DNA of 64,000 nucleotides from positions 1-64,000 of the forward strand of contig NZ_CABHXX010000133.1 in the NCBI RefSeq assembly GCF_902170565.1, given 5' to 3'. Positions 14,524-24,711 of the stretch are shown in pieces. Source of the stretch: Yersinia thracica. GTDB taxonomy: Bacteria > Pseudomonadota > Gammaproteobacteria > Enterobacterales > Enterobacteriaceae. Position 1 is the stretch's first letter; each line of letters starts with the position of its first letter. The notes under the pieces were generated by a model. The model did not search any database and was not told the DNA's origin. It worked only from the letters and a program-made list of their open reading frames with translations. Position numbers and translations under genes: made by a program.

Positions 14524-14790
14524 TTATCCCTGCTCTTTGTCGTGACTCTTAGATTCTTCAGCTTTGACTGCCGGCTGCTGTTTTTCAGTAAGAGTCTTTG
14601 CAAAATCAGCATCATTGCTGGTTTTATCAGTATCAGTTGGCGGGGTTTGTGTATCATCACCAATCGCTTTTTTAAAACCCTTGATGGATGCACCCAGATC
14701 TGACCCTAACGTTCGCAGTTTGTTAGTACCAAACAGCAGAACGACAATCACGGCAATAATTAATAGCTGCCAAATACTTATACCACCCAT
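14524..14790 (-). CDS. tatA: Sec-independent protein translocase TatA
   Basis: Pore-forming subunit of the Tat system. The ATG at 14790 gives [29 protein letters not shown], the family start, and 88 aa; a GAGG ribosome-binding site lies 8 bp upstream, while the in-frame GTG 9 bp earlier has no room for one. It has one N-terminal membrane helix, the conserved LFGTNKLR hinge, an amphipathic helix and an acidic tail ending HDKEQG. Confidence 0.97.
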   Translation of the reverse strand: MGGISIWQLLIIAVIVVLLFGTNKLRTLGSDLGASIKGFKKAIGDDTQTPPTDTDKTSNDADFAKTLTEKQQPAVKAEESKSHDKEQG

Positions 14791-14834
14791 TACATTCACC
14801 TCTATATTACAGGGGTTATTCCACAGAGGGCCGC

Positions 14835-14840
14835 ATTATA
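14835..14840 (-). promoter_or_regulatory. Candidate tatABC promoter -10
   Basis: A perfect TATAAT on the minus strand about 45 bp upstream of the tatA start, preceded by a poor -35 (GTATTC at 17 bp). The 201-bp gap to ubiB supports an independent promoter. Confidence 0.5.
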
Positions 14841-14991
14841 CGTCATATAGCCCCAGTGAATACCTATCTAACTTACCGCATTTTGAACTAGCGCATAGCT
14901 TCTTGAACAAATAAGTGGCTTCTTGAATAACTTTTACATAACTCATAAGCCGCGCAATGGTCTACCCACCGATACTTTTAGCAATAAGTCG

Positions 14992-16623
14992 CTAACTGGT
15001 TCGTCGCCAACCAATAAACCAAGCCAATACTCCAGCGACAAGAAACCCAGTTGAAATTTCTACTGCATCGGCCAAGAATAAAATGGTACCACTGACTAAT
15101 AGTGTAGCGCCAACACCGAATAAATACCGTGATTGCCCCTGACGTTGCTGCTGACCTTGCATTTGAGTCGTGAGTTTATCGACACTTTGCTGTAGTAATT
15201 TATGCTGCTGCAAGCTGTCATAAACAAGTTCTGGTAACTCAGGGAATTTTTCCGCCCAGAATGGTGCTTTCTCTTTCAATGCACGAATAACAGCAGGTAG
15301 CCCGACTTGATCCCGCAACCAGCTTTCCAGGAAAGGTTTTGCCGTCGTCCAGAGATCAAGCTGTGGGTAGAGCTGGCGCCCTAAACCTTCAACATACAAC
15401 AACGTTTTCTGTAATAAAACCAGCTGTGGTTGAACCTCCATATTAAAGCGACGTGCCGTGTTAAAGAGATTCAATAGCACATGGCCGAATGATATTTCCG
15501 CCAGTGGTTTTTCAAAAATAGGCTCACAGACGGTACGGATAGCGAATTCAAAATCCTCAACATTAGTGTCACGGGGAACCCAACCAGAATCGACGTGTAG
15601 TTCTGCAACTCGGCGATAATCCCGATTAAAGAAAGCAATAAAATTTTCAGCAAGATAGCGTTTATCTGCTTTATTCAGTGAGCCAACAATGCCGCAATCA
15701 ATACCGATGTAAAGAGGGTCGTGAGGATGCTCATAACTGACAAAGATATTCCCCGGATGCATATCTGCATGGAAAAAACTGTCCCGGAAAACCTGAGTGA
15801 AGAAGACTTGGACCCCACGCTCAGCCAACAACTTCATATTGGTGCCTTGATCTTCAAGGGCTGTAATATCAGATACGGGAATACCGTAAATGCGCTCCAT
15901 CACCAATACACTTTCCCGGCAATAATCAGAATAGACCTCGGGAATATAGAGCATTGGACTGCCTTCAAAATTACGGCGCAACTGAATAGCATTAGCGGCT
16001 TCACGCAGTAAGTTCAGCTCATCAAGCAGTGTTTTTTCGTATTCACGTACTACTTCGCGCGGGCGTAATCTACGGCCATCAGGTAAAAGCTTAGGAACCC
16101 AACCCGCCAGACGATACATTAAGCGTACATCTGCTTTGATAATCGGCAAGATATCAGGACGAATGACTTTAAGTACAACTTCCTGGCCGTTTTCTTTTAA
16201 ACGCGCGGTATGTACCTGAGCGATGGAAGCAGAGGCTAAAGCTTCCTGCTCAAAATCATCAAACCATGTTTCTAGCGGCCCGCCCATCGCCATTTCAATA
16301 TACTTGCGTGCAAGCGCACCATCAAATGGAGCGACTCTATCCTGTAACAAAGCAAGTTGATCGGCAATTTCAGGTGGGAAAAGGTCGCGGCGAGTAGACA
16401 TCATCTGACCAAATTTGATCCAGACAGGTCCTAGCTCCTGTAAGGCTAGACGTAAACGCTCCCCTAGCGGTTTATCTTTATGACGATTAGGCAACCAGAA
16501 GAATAAATGACGGCCAATACGCAATGGTAGCGTCAAACGTATATTCGGGATTAACTCATCCAGCCCATAGCTCAAAAAAACCCGAATGATAAGATACAGG
16601 CGCCGAAGTTCTCCTGGCGTCAT
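14992..16623 (-). CDS. ubiB: Ubiquinone biosynthesis protein UbiB
   Basis: ABC1/ADCK-family atypical kinase/ATPase needed for coenzyme Q synthesis. 543 aa (E. coli 546). Visible motifs are [14 protein letters not shown] (the KxGQ element), the Ala-rich loop [13 protein letters not shown], lysine in [19 protein letters not shown] and the DFG-like GIDCGIVG. Two hydrophobic helices at the C-terminus (about 500-540) anchor it in the membrane. The start overlaps the ubiJ stop by 4 bp (ATGA). Confidence 0.96.
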   Translation of the reverse strand: MTPGELRRLYLIIRVFLSYGLDELIPNIRLTLPLRIGRHLFFWLPNRHKDKPLGERLRLALQELGPVWIKFGQMMSTRRDLFPPEIADQLALLQDRVAPFDGALARKYIEMAMGGPLETWFDDFEQEALASASIAQVHTARLKENGQEVVLKVIRPDILPIIKADVRLMYRLAGWVPKLLPDGRRLRPREVVREYEKTLLDELNLLREAANAIQLRRNFEGSPMLYIPEVYSDYCRESVLVMERIYGIPVSDITALEDQGTNMKLLAERGVQVFFTQVFRDSFFHADMHPGNIFVSYEHPHDPLYIGIDCGIVGSLNKADKRYLAENFIAFFNRDYRRVAELHVDSGWVPRDTNVEDFEFAIRTVCEPIFEKPLAEISFGHVLLNLFNTARRFNMEVQPQLVLLQKTLLYVEGLGRQLYPQLDLWTTAKPFLESWLRDQVGLPAVIRALKEKAPFWAEKFPELPELVYDSLQQHKLLQQSVDKLTTQMQGQQQRQGQSRYLFGVGATLLVSGTILFLADAVEISTGFLVAGVLAWFIGWRRTS

Positions 16624-17273
16624 TGTTTTGTCTCCATGGTTACCAATCTGGTAGTCAAAGCCTCGGTAGCTCGAGCGGTGGCATCAACTTCTTCGTTGAA
16701 CCACACAACTTCCAGCGGCGCTGGAGCCATTTTCCATTCTTCAGTTATTGCTTCAGCCAAGTAATTTTGCTGCTGTTGCAACTGGTTACTAAGAAAACGG
16801 CTACTTTTTTGTACTACCTGCCCAATGGTTTCCGCTGCTATATCACCAATATAGGGAGCCAGCCATTCTGCGGGCTCCCACTCGGCAAGATCTAATAACG
16901 TAACAAGCTGTTGAACCAACTGGATATCACCTTCGACAATCAGTTCACTACTACGCATCAAAGATGAAAGCTGCTGACGGTCACGCAGTTTCACCAGCAC
17001 AGCAACATCCGTTTTCACTATGCAGTCCGCATCACCATCCCATTGACTTAAAACATCAACCTGCCGTTCGCTAAATACTAATAACAGAGGGAAGCTCATC
17101 TCACGTAACTCAAGACGCAGGACTTTCCCCGCTAAACGTAAACGTGCAGCTTTTAGGCTTTTATCGCGAAAGAGCACACTATTTAGTGATGTTTCTATAG
17201 CGGCTGTTATTAACGGCGACAACAAAGTTGGTTTCAGTAACAAAGGTTTAAATATCAGTGAGTTTAGCGGCAT
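16620..17273 (-). CDS. ubiJ: Ubiquinone biosynthesis accessory factor UbiJ
   Basis: SCP2-domain lipid-binding protein of the soluble Ubi complex that holds ubiquinone intermediates. Similarity to E. coli UbiJ (YigP, 201 aa) is clear in [30 protein letters not shown] and [20 protein letters not shown]. The ATG at 17273 ([10 protein letters not shown], 217 aa) is chosen because AGGA lies 8 bp upstream; an ATG six bases earlier is too close to it, and the longest frame would overlap ubiE by 38 bp. It lies 13 bp after ubiE and overlaps ubiB. Confidence 0.9.
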   Translation of the reverse strand: MPLNSLIFKPLLLKPTLLSPLITAAIETSLNSVLFRDKSLKAARLRLAGKVLRLELREMSFPLLLVFSERQVDVLSQWDGDADCIVKTDVAVLVKLRDRQQLSSLMRSSELIVEGDIQLVQQLVTLLDLAEWEPAEWLAPYIGDIAAETIGQVVQKSSRFLSNQLQQQQNYLAEAITEEWKMAPAPLEVVWFNEEVDATARATEALTTRLVTMETKQ

Positions 17274-17286
17274 AACCATATTCCTG

Positions 17287-18042
17287 TTAGAACTTGAAAC
17301 CCCGATGTAACGCAACAATACCACCGGTTAAATTGGAATAGGTTACGTTTTCAAAGCCGGCATCTATCATCATACCTTTCAGTGTTTCTTGGTCAGGGTG
17401 CATCCGAATAGATTCCGCCAAATAACGGTAGCTTTCAGAGTCCTGCGCCACAAGTTCACCAATCTTAGGCAATATATGGAAAGAGTAAGCATCATAGGCT
17501 TTGCTCAGAGGAGCCAAAAGTGGTTTGGAAAACTCGAGAACCAACAAGCGGCCTCCGGGCTTTAATACCCGAAACATAGAACGCAGAGCCTTTTCTTTTT
17601 CAGTTACATTACGCAAGCCAAACGAAATGGTAATGCAATCAAAGTAATTATCAGGGAAGGGCAAAGCTTCAGCATTGGCCTGTACATAGCTGACATTACC
17701 AACAATACCTTTGTCACGCAGCTTTTCACGGCCCATACGTAACATTGACTCATTGATATCAGCCAAAACCACTTCACCCTGCTCACCTACCAGGCGAGAG
17801 AATTTAGCCGTCAAATCTCCGGTACCACCCGCTAGATCCAATACCCGTTGACCGCGCCGAACACCGCTACAATCAATGGTGAAACGCTTCCAAATACGAT
17901 GAACGCCGAACGACATCAGGTCATTCATCAGATCATATTTGGCAGCTACGGAATGAAAAACTTCTGCCACCATGCCTTCTTTCTGTTCTTTGGCTATGGT
18001 GCGAAAACCAAAATGAGTGGTTTCCTTCTCCTGATCTACCAT
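17287..18042 (-). CDS. ubiE: Ubiquinone/menaquinone C-methyltransferase UbiE
   Basis: SAM-dependent C-methyltransferase acting on 2-polyprenyl-6-methoxybenzoquinol and demethylmenaquinol. 251 aa, equal to E. coli. SAM motif [15 protein letters not shown] at about residue 70, motif post-[12 protein letters not shown], and [18 protein letters not shown]. First gene of the ubiE-ubiJ-ubiB unit. Confidence 0.97.
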   Translation of the reverse strand: MVDQEKETTHFGFRTIAKEQKEGMVAEVFHSVAAKYDLMNDLMSFGVHRIWKRFTIDCSGVRRGQRVLDLAGGTGDLTAKFSRLVGEQGEVVLADINESMLRMGREKLRDKGIVGNVSYVQANAEALPFPDNYFDCITISFGLRNVTEKEKALRSMFRVLKPGGRLLVLEFSKPLLAPLSKAYDAYSFHILPKIGELVAQDSESYRYLAESIRMHPDQETLKGMMIDAGFENVTYSNLTGGIVALHRGFKF

Positions 18043-18175
18043 TTTCTGTGCCTGCTTTTCAGTCTATTTTTCGAGGAAGTGTACCAGAACTCCGATGAAA
18101 GCCCCATCTCACTTGGTATTAAGGTAACTGCTTAATCACAGTTTTCTCAACATCATACAGAAGAGGAACATGCAG

Positions 18176-19702
18176 CTAGCCCTGATACTTCAGCGGTGCA
18201 GAATCATTCATTTCGGACTCTGCATCATCAGATAGCGCTAAATCGCCCTCAGGTTGATCTTCCATACTCGCTTTCTCTGCCAGTGTTGGACTAATAGGCC
18301 GTTTTACCTCGACCCCCAGAGTACGAAAACCTTCAACTTGTCCTATCAGGTTACCACGGCCTTGCGACAGTTTGTTCATTGACTGACGATAACTTAATTG
18401 CGCTTTATCGAGGCTTTGCCCTAACGACTCCATATCATCAACAAATAAGCGTAATTTGTCATAGAGTTTGGCTGCTCTCTCCGCAATACGTTGTGCATTT
18501 TGGCTTTGGTGTTCGTAGCGCCATAAGTTAGTAATAGTTCGTAAGGCCACCAGCAGTGTTGTTGGGCTAACCAACATAATATTGTGCTGTAGCGCTTCGC
18601 TGATCAATTCTGGTTGGCGATCAATAGCGACCAAAAATGCAGGCTCAACAGGAATAAACATCAGTACATAGTCAAGGGAACGTAAGCCCGGAAGTTGCTG
18701 ATAATCCTTACGGCCCAACATCCTGATATGAGCACGCAGTGATGATAAATGCTCATTTAATGCCGCTTCGCGCTCAATATCATCTTCACTATTAAAATAG
18801 CGCTCATAAGCTACTAACGACATTTTAGCGTCGATAACGACATCTTTACCCTGTGGTAAGCGCACAATGACATCCGGCTGCATACGGCTATTACCATCAA
18901 TTTTTACGCTAACCTGGGTTTGGTACTCATACCCCTCACGTAACCCTGAAGCTTCGAGCACCTTAGCTAAAACAACTTCACCCCAGTTACCCTGAGTTTT
19001 ATTATCCCCTTTGAGGGCCTTGGTCAAGTTTAGAGCTTCCCGTGCCATTTGAGCATTGAGTTGTTGTAAGTTACGGATTTCATGGGTCAGAGTATGTCGT
19101 TCCCGAGCCTCTTGCCCAAAGCTATCCTGGACCTGCTTTCGAAAACCATCTAGCTGTTCTCGTAGAGGTAATAGTAAGCGATCCAAGCTGTTCTTATTTT
19201 GTTCGTCCGCTCGGCGACCAGTTTGTTCAAAGATGCGATTTGCCAGATTTTCGAATTGTGTGGTTAGCCGTTGCTCACTATTAAGGAGTAAACGCTGCTT
19301 TTCTTCTGCGCCCAGCCGTGTTTCTTCCAAGCGGATAGTCACTTCGCGCAATTCAGCTTCTTGCGCGCTATTCACTTCTCGTTGAGCCCGTAATTCTTGA
19401 TTGAGCTGCTCACATTCATTCTGCCAATGAGCTAGCTGTTGTAGTTTTTCAGCATTTGCCGCTAACTGGCTGTGCAAATTACGCTGTTCTAATTCACCTT
19501 GCCGCAATTGCTGTTCATTACGTTGTAAAAGGGACTGTAATTCTAAGGTATTTTGCTGAAACTGTTGTAGTGACTGCTCCAACAACCGCCGTTCAATATC
19601 TTGTTGTGCTTTATTGCGCTGCTGATACAAGCTGGCAATCAGCCAACCAATAAGCCCACCAAGTAGGCAGCCTCCCAGCCCATAAAATAAACTGATATCC
19701 AC
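18176..19702 (-). CDS. rmuC: DNA recombination protein RmuC
   Basis: Limits inversions at short repeats; a nuclease-like domain behind a coiled coil. 508 aa (E. coli 475). An N-terminal membrane helix (LFYGLGGCLLGGLIGWLIASLY) is followed by a very Gln/Glu/Leu-rich coiled coil to about residue 200, then the conserved domain (GNWGEVVLAKVLEASGLREGYEYQTQ, QPDVIVRLPQGKDVVIDAKMSLVAYERY). The C-terminal tail is acidic and variable. Confidence 0.95.
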   Translation of the reverse strand: MDISLFYGLGGCLLGGLIGWLIASLYQQRNKAQQDIERRLLEQSLQQFQQNTLELQSLLQRNEQQLRQGELEQRNLHSQLAANAEKLQQLAHWQNECEQLNQELRAQREVNSAQEAELREVTIRLEETRLGAEEKQRLLLNSEQRLTTQFENLANRIFEQTGRRADEQNKNSLDRLLLPLREQLDGFRKQVQDSFGQEARERHTLTHEIRNLQQLNAQMAREALNLTKALKGDNKTQGNWGEVVLAKVLEASGLREGYEYQTQVSVKIDGNSRMQPDVIVRLPQGKDVVIDAKMSLVAYERYFNSEDDIEREAALNEHLSSLRAHIRMLGRKDYQQLPGLRSLDYVLMFIPVEPAFLVAIDRQPELISEALQHNIMLVSPTTLLVALRTITNLWRYEHQSQNAQRIAERAAKLYDKLRLFVDDMESLGQSLDKAQLSYRQSMNKLSQGRGNLIGQVEGFRTLGVEVKRPISPTLAEKASMEDQPEGDLALSDDAESEMNDSAPLKYQG

Positions 19703-19902
19703 GGTTATCTCCCCATTAACCTATTGTCAGTCAAGGTAAGGGGATACTGTATGGATGTCCAGAGTGTTTTTCCGTTACATACTATCTTGCGAAGCTGTAC
19801 GCATAAATAACAAGCAGATAAAAAACCACTTACTTTGCACCAAAAAAATGCGTTAAAACTGTCAGCCACAAAATATGGAGGCGCTTCAGAACTCACGTAA
19901 AA

Positions 19903-20439
19903 TTAATCTATCCAGTGAGAAATCCACTGAATACCGAAAGCGCCAGGAGCTAGAATACCGAATGCCCAGATGATGGCTGAAGTGATATTAGCCAACTGGA
20001 AATAGAATTTTGGCATAGCGCATATTCCGGCAACCAGAGGAACGACAGCACGTAATGGGCCAAAGAAACGGCCAATAAAGGCACCAAAGAAGCCCCAGCG
20101 CTCAAAGAAAGCGTGGCCGCGAACAAGTAGTTGAGGGTTGCGGGAAAGTGGCCACAGAGTACCGACGCGATTTTTGTAATGATCGCCAATCCAATAGGAG
20201 ATCCAGTCACCAAAGAAAGCCCCTGCCACAGCGGCGGCCCAAATCGGCCAGAAGGAAATACCGCTTTCGCCAATTAATGCGCCTAATCCGAGCAAGATAA
20301 CTGTTGCCGGTAGCAGTAAGGATAGAAAGGCTAGTGATTCACCAAAAGCGAGAATAAACACGATAGGCATTGCCCATGCTTCATGTTCACGAACAAAATC
20401 AGTAACGATAGTAATGACGTCATTTAAGGTCACAGGCAT
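19903..20439 (-). CDS. DedA/SNARE-associated family membrane protein
   Basis: 178-aa inner membrane protein of the DedA (VTT) family, thought to act in lipid scrambling or proton-coupled envelope maintenance. Family motifs are visible: GESLAFLSLLLPATVILLGLGALIG, FFGDWISYWIGDHYK and FIGRFFGPLRAVVPLVAGICAMPK (the G-RF-P-R-P-AG signature). It is shorter than E. coli YabI (254 aa), lacking the C-terminal hydrophobic extension. It lies between rmuC and the CstA-family gene, genes that are not neighbours in E. coli, so it belongs to an inserted group. Confidence 0.85.
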   Translation of the reverse strand: MPVTLNDVITIVTDFVREHEAWAMPIVFILAFGESLAFLSLLLPATVILLGLGALIGESGISFWPIWAAAVAGAFFGDWISYWIGDHYKNRVGTLWPLSRNPQLLVRGHAFFERWGFFGAFIGRFFGPLRAVVPLVAGICAMPKFYFQLANITSAIIWAFGILAPGAFGIQWISHWID

Positions 20440-20561
20440 TTTCCTGTTATCAATAAAGTAGCCACTAGCATACTCAATGTGTCGCTATTTTTGCTTAACA
20501 AAAAATAAACGGCCATAAGATTCCGACCGTTCATTAGGACTAAAGCTATTAACTTGTGATA

Positions 20562-22373
20562 TCAGGCGTTGGCAGTAACTACCTTATTGCCAGCCATTTC
20601 GGCTGATCTGAGAATCCACAGCTCACGCCATTTTTTCAGTGCTGATATCAAGATAATTACGCCCAGTGTCATCATGATGATAGAGATGATGCCATTGAAC
20701 AGATTGTAACCTTTCGCTGCTGAGTTGAAGTACACATGAGTGATCATCCAGTAGCCAGCATAGTTTACGGTAACAAACAGATAAGCCAGAGGGATGACAC
20801 AGGTCAGCATATAAACCCGTTTGGTTGCCAAGCGCAGGATGATAGTGGCACCAATGATTAAGCCAACAGAAGCCATTAACTGGTTTGATACACCAAACAG
20901 CGCCCAGACCGAGTTGATATCACCAGAGTTAAGGAGATAACCCCACAATGCACAGGCAATCACACTGCACGCCAATGTGCCCGGTAACCAATCAGTGCGT
21001 TTTAACGGAGCCCAGATATCGCCTAGGAAATCTTGTAGCAAGTAGCGAGCAACACGAGTACCAGAGTCAACTGCTGTCAGGATGAAAACAGCTTCAAACA
21101 TCACAACAAACTGGAAGAAGTAAGCAGCCAGACTACTGAACCATGGCACACGAATGAATATATCTGTCATACCCACAGCTAGGGTTACAGCGCCACCGGT
21201 ACGGCCATACAAATCTAAACCAATTTCCTGGCTCAGTTTTGGCAGATTAACCACTTCCATACCGAGCACACTCCAAGCTTCAGCTGAAGAGTTAATCGCA
21301 AAGTAGTCAGCAGGATGCAAAGAAGTTGCAGCGATCAAGGCCATCACCCCGACCATACATTCGGCCAACATCGCACCAAAACCGACAGGTAAGATATCAC
21401 TCCATTTGTCGATTTGTTTTGGTGTAGTGCCTGAACCGATAAAGGCGTGAAAACCAGAAATAGCGCCACAAGCAATAGTAATAGAGATAAACGGCCAGAC
21501 TGGGCCAGCCAGAACTGGGCCACCACCGTGTATAAACTGTGTTACTGCTGGGAATTGAATTTCAGGGTTAATAAACACAACCCCCACAATCAGTGCACCG
21601 AATACACCGATTTTCATAAAGCTGGAGAGATAACCGCGAGGAGTTAACAACATCCAGACAGGCAAGGCCGTTGCGAAGAAAGCATACATTGGCAGAATGA
21701 TACTAACGGTATCTGCCTTCAGCATTAGCCATTCACCAAGCCAGGTACCTTCAATGTAAGGGCCGACGAATACGCATACCATAATGGCGGCGATACCAAC
21801 ATAAGAAGCCCCTTTCATGCTGCCGGTCATGCGCTCCCATAAGCCAACACAAATCGCGATAGGGATTGTCATGAACACTGCGAAAGTACCCCAGGGGTTA
21901 CGTTCCAGTGCATGTACCACAACCATGGATAGCCCGGCCATGGTAATAGTGATAATAAACAGCATAGCCAGACCGGTACACCAGCCCGCGACTGGCCCGA
22001 GTTCTGATTTAGCCACTTCAGACAGTGATTTACCCTGATGTTTCATAGAAGCGAACAGAACAACGGTGTCGTGAACGGCACCACCGATAACACAACCAAT
22101 CAATAACCATAGGAAGCCAGGTAAATAACCATATTGGGCTGCCAGTACAGGGCCAACCAAGGGGCCAGCCGCAGCAATAGCTGCAAAGTGGCTACCAAAA
22201 TTCACCCATTTTTTAGTTGGGACGTAATCTTTGCCATCTTCAAAGGTGTGGGAAGGTGTTACTTCACTGTCATCGACGCGCAGAACCTTACGAACAAAAA
22301 AGATACCGTATAGACGGTAGCAGATCACAAGGACACACGCGGAGGCGATAACAAAGGTAATCGCATGTTGCAT
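20562..22373 (-). CDS. CstA-family carbon starvation protein, probable pyruvate/peptide transporter
   Basis: 603-aa polytopic membrane protein of the CstA family, whose members CstA and BtsT take up pyruvate or peptides. Motifs include KKWVNFGSHFAAIAAAGPLVGPVLAAQYG near the N-terminus, GGAVHDTVVLFAS, SGFHAFIGSGTTPKQID and SNQLMASVGL. It is about 100 aa shorter than E. coli CstA (701) and BtsT (716), so it is a distinct subfamily member and no E. coli symbol is given. The ATG at 22373 has GGAG 9 bp upstream; the ATG at 22379 is too close to it. Confidence 0.85.
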   Translation of the reverse strand: MQHAITFVIASACVLVICYRLYGIFFVRKVLRVDDSEVTPSHTFEDGKDYVPTKKWVNFGSHFAAIAAAGPLVGPVLAAQYGYLPGFLWLLIGCVIGGAVHDTVVLFASMKHQGKSLSEVAKSELGPVAGWCTGLAMLFIITITMAGLSMVVVHALERNPWGTFAVFMTIPIAICVGLWERMTGSMKGASYVGIAAIMVCVFVGPYIEGTWLGEWLMLKADTVSIILPMYAFFATALPVWMLLTPRGYLSSFMKIGVFGALIVGVVFINPEIQFPAVTQFIHGGGPVLAGPVWPFISITIACGAISGFHAFIGSGTTPKQIDKWSDILPVGFGAMLAECMVGVMALIAATSLHPADYFAINSSAEAWSVLGMEVVNLPKLSQEIGLDLYGRTGGAVTLAVGMTDIFIRVPWFSSLAAYFFQFVVMFEAVFILTAVDSGTRVARYLLQDFLGDIWAPLKRTDWLPGTLACSVIACALWGYLLNSGDINSVWALFGVSNQLMASVGLIIGATIILRLATKRVYMLTCVIPLAYLFVTVNYAGYWMITHVYFNSAAKGYNLFNGIISIIMMTLGVIILISALKKWRELWILRSAEMAGNKVVTANA

Positions 22374-22540
22374 GAGCATTCTCTCCAGGGAATTTGTCAG
22401 GCGTTAACATACGCTTGGTTCCTAAGAGAAATATCAGCGAACTGGTTAAGCGGTAGTTTGCATCATTAAGCGGTTAAAAAGAGCCATCCAGTGGCGGCTC
22501 AATACACGACAAATTAGAAAAGCGGCTTCTTGGGGAACAA

Positions 22541-22582
22541 CTATTTCAAGAAATATAACTGCTATTCCAAGAAATATAACTG
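22541..22582. repeat. 21-bp tandem duplication over a stop codon
   Basis: CTATTTCAAGAAATATAACTG (22541-22561) is repeated as the same 21-mer with one change (T to C at the sixth base) at 22562-22582. The second copy encodes the last six residues and stop of the phosphatase gene; the first repeats the same codons, including a second in-frame TAG, just after the stop. Confidence 0.85.
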
Positions 22583-23359
22583 CAATTTTTCACGCTCAGT
22601 GCTGCCAAGACCAAATTCCTGCCGTAGCCATTGCTCGCGGCTACCATAATGCTCTTGAATACTGCGCAGTGCTGTTTGGATAAACTCTTCTCGAGCTGAC
22701 AGTACAAAAGCGAATTGTCCTAATGCTTGATCGTTCAGCTTTAGCGCCAACTCCGCCAACATATGCTCACGGAAAGGTGCGAGTGTCGTTTCGGTCAGCA
22801 GGTAATCTTCCAATACGGTCGACTCATCAGCACCTAAAGCAAACAGCACCAAGGCTGAACCTACACCGGTACGGTCTTTCCCGACGGCACAGTGTTGTAC
22901 TACGCCCGCAGCGGCATGCTCTGGTGAAGCGCTATTTTGCAGCAAACTGACCAGCTGTTTATAAGCCTGATTATTAAATGGCAAGCGGCGATACAGCTCT
23001 AACATAAAGGCACGGGCATCAAATGTTGCTAACGTCTCGTTAGTCAGTTTCTCGAGATTGGCGTTAACTTCACTGCTAAGTGGATTGGCTGGAATATTGT
23101 GATAACTGGCACCCTGCCAAACGATATCGGGTTTGGCCTGGACTTCATCCGCATCGCGGTAATCAAGAATTTGAGTGACAGAGCCACTACTGAGAACAGC
23201 GCAATCTTTGGTACTCAAACGGTCAAGCGAACCCGAGCGAAACAATAACCCACGCTTGATTCGCCGGCCATCTGCAACAACGTTACCACCGAGATCACGA
23301 AAGTTAATACCACCATCCAGTGGCAGTAGGGAAGGATGAGATAAAACAGGTGTCGTCAT
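22562..23359 (-). CDS. Tyrosine-protein phosphatase, IphP/Y_phosphatase3 family
   Basis: 265-aa protein tyrosine (or phosphoinositide) phosphatase. The catalytic P-loop HCAVGKDRTGVGSA (C-x5-R) is near residue 162. The N-terminal part GGINFRDLGG-N-V-DGRRIKRGLLFRSGSLDRLS is typical of the family. No signal peptide is apparent, so it is likely cytoplasmic. It lies between the CstA-family gene and udp, is transcribed in the same direction, and has no counterpart at this site in E. coli. The physiological substrate is unknown. Confidence 0.88.
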   Translation of the reverse strand: MTTPVLSHPSLLPLDGGINFRDLGGNVVADGRRIKRGLLFRSGSLDRLSTKDCAVLSSGSVTQILDYRDADEVQAKPDIVWQGASYHNIPANPLSSEVNANLEKLTNETLATFDARAFMLELYRRLPFNNQAYKQLVSLLQNSASPEHAAAGVVQHCAVGKDRTGVGSALVLFALGADESTVLEDYLLTETTLAPFREHMLAELALKLNDQALGQFAFVLSAREEFIQTALRSIQEHYGSREQWLRQEFGLGSTEREKLQLYFLE

Positions 23360-23427
23360 ATTTTCCTCTTATTATTGTCCATTATAAGAGCTACGACATT
23401 AACAGATACTCAGCCGAAATAAAGAAC

Positions 23428-23445
23428 GGGCCAGTAAACTGACCC
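23428..23445 (-). terminator. Probable udp terminator
   Basis: On the minus strand GGGTCAGTTTACTGGCCC forms an 8-bp stem (one G-U pair) followed by GTTCTTTATTTC, 60 bp after the udp stop. Confidence 0.55.
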
Positions 23446-23504
23446 ACTCATATGATATTTATTGATTTATTTACTGTGGGTTAGTTACCCATCAGTTGGA
23501 TGAA

Positions 23505-24266
23505 TTACAGCAAGTGGCGGGCCGCTTCAACGACAATTTTTACTGCATGACTTTCAGTCGCTTTCATGGTTTCTTCGTTCGGGATCTCTTGCTGGGTGCG
23601 GTTAACAATTACCCCAGCGACCATACCGGCACGTAGGCCCTGACTAGCACACATGGTCAACAAAGTAGCAGATTCCATTTCATAATTCATCACGCCCATT
23701 GCTTGCCACTCTTCCATGGAGCCTTTAAAACGGCGGACAACACGGCCAGAGAAAGTATCGTAACGTTCTTGCCCTGGATAGAAAGTATCTGAAGAAGCTG
23801 TGACACCAATATGAGTTTTCGCACCAACTGATTTAGCAGCATTAACCAATGCGGTGGTGCAATCAAAATCAGCCACTGCCGGGAATTCCATTGGAGCAAA
23901 ATGCAGGCTGGCACCGTCTAAACGCACGGCTGCGGTGGTGACTAATACATCACCAACATTAATATGTGGCTGAATAGCGCCGGTAGTACCAATACGCAGG
24001 AACGTCCGTACACCAAGTTGCGCCAATTCTTCAACTGCAATAGAGGTTGATGGGCCACCGATACCGGTTGAGCAGACAATCACAGCTTTGCCATCAAGCT
24101 CGGCACGCCATGAGGTAAATTCACGATGCGAAGCCAGGTGTACTGGCTTATCCATCAATTTAGCGATTTTCTCAACACGCTGTGGATCACCCGGAACAAT
24201 CGCCAGAGTCGCCCCTTGCAGATCATTTTTAGTCAGGCCCAAGTGAAAAACGTCGGATTTAGCCAT
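23505..24266 (-). CDS. udp: Uridine phosphorylase Udp
   Basis: Cytosolic enzyme converting uridine and phosphate to uracil and ribose-1-phosphate. The ATG at 24266 gives [28 protein letters not shown] and 253 aa as in E. coli, with AGGAG 8 bp upstream; the longer frame has no family support. Phosphate and nucleoside site segments [18 protein letters not shown] and [14 protein letters not shown] are visible. Two CRP sites lie upstream, as in E. coli, where CytR acts with CRP. Confidence 0.97.
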   Translation of the reverse strand: MAKSDVFHLGLTKNDLQGATLAIVPGDPQRVEKIAKLMDKPVHLASHREFTSWRAELDGKAVIVCSTGIGGPSTSIAVEELAQLGVRTFLRIGTTGAIQPHINVGDVLVTTAAVRLDGASLHFAPMEFPAVADFDCTTALVNAAKSVGAKTHIGVTASSDTFYPGQERYDTFSGRVVRRFKGSMEEWQAMGVMNYEMESATLLTMCASQGLRAGMVAGVIVNRTQQEIPNEETMKATESHAVKIVVEAARHLL

Positions 24267-24342
24267 GTGTGAGACTCCTCTTTCATGAGAGATGTTATAG
24301 GGGGTACAAAGGATTACTTTACTCAAAATCATCACATTATTT

Positions 24343-24358
24343 CGTGACATCGGTCACT
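24343..24358 (-). promoter_or_regulatory. CRP site, udp-proximal
   Basis: CGTGA-CATCGG-TCACT, a near-consensus CRP site centred 53 bp nearer to udp than the second site. A TATAAC -10 candidate on the minus strand is at 24294-24299. Confidence 0.6.
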
Positions 24359-24395
24359 CTGATAAAAGAAATGATAACTTTGAATACATTTATTA

Positions 24396-24411
24396 TGTGA
24401 TTTTTATCACA
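24396..24411 (-). promoter_or_regulatory. CRP site, udp-distal, perfect consensus
   Basis: TGTGA-TTTTTA-TCACA, with symmetric flanks (TTATGTGAT/ATCACATAA). The two sites are 53 bp apart centre to centre, the geometry of the E. coli udp promoter where CytR is held between two CRP dimers. It might also serve the divergent ysgA. The whole 445-bp gap 24267-24711 holds these sites, the udp promoter and the ysgA leader, with nothing else recognised. Confidence 0.8.
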
Positions 24412-24711
24412 TAATAAGCTTATTGAGTTCGATTTTTAGACAAAAATAGACCGCGGCAACGGTGATTTTGTATATGAATAACAATAGTAGGACTCATTGA
24501 TTAATGTTGGATGAATATCTTCTTATCATCGGCTTATTGAGCAGACGTCCACATATCGCAATAAAATACTTAATTACTGCAAACCTGATCTCATTAATCT
24601 TAAAGATTACCTATAGTTAAGATCGTCAACAGCAAATATCAGGGCAATGGATAGCTCAACCCAATAAGACTTTACCGAGTCATACTTTCCTCATTTCGTA
24701 AGGAGACCACA

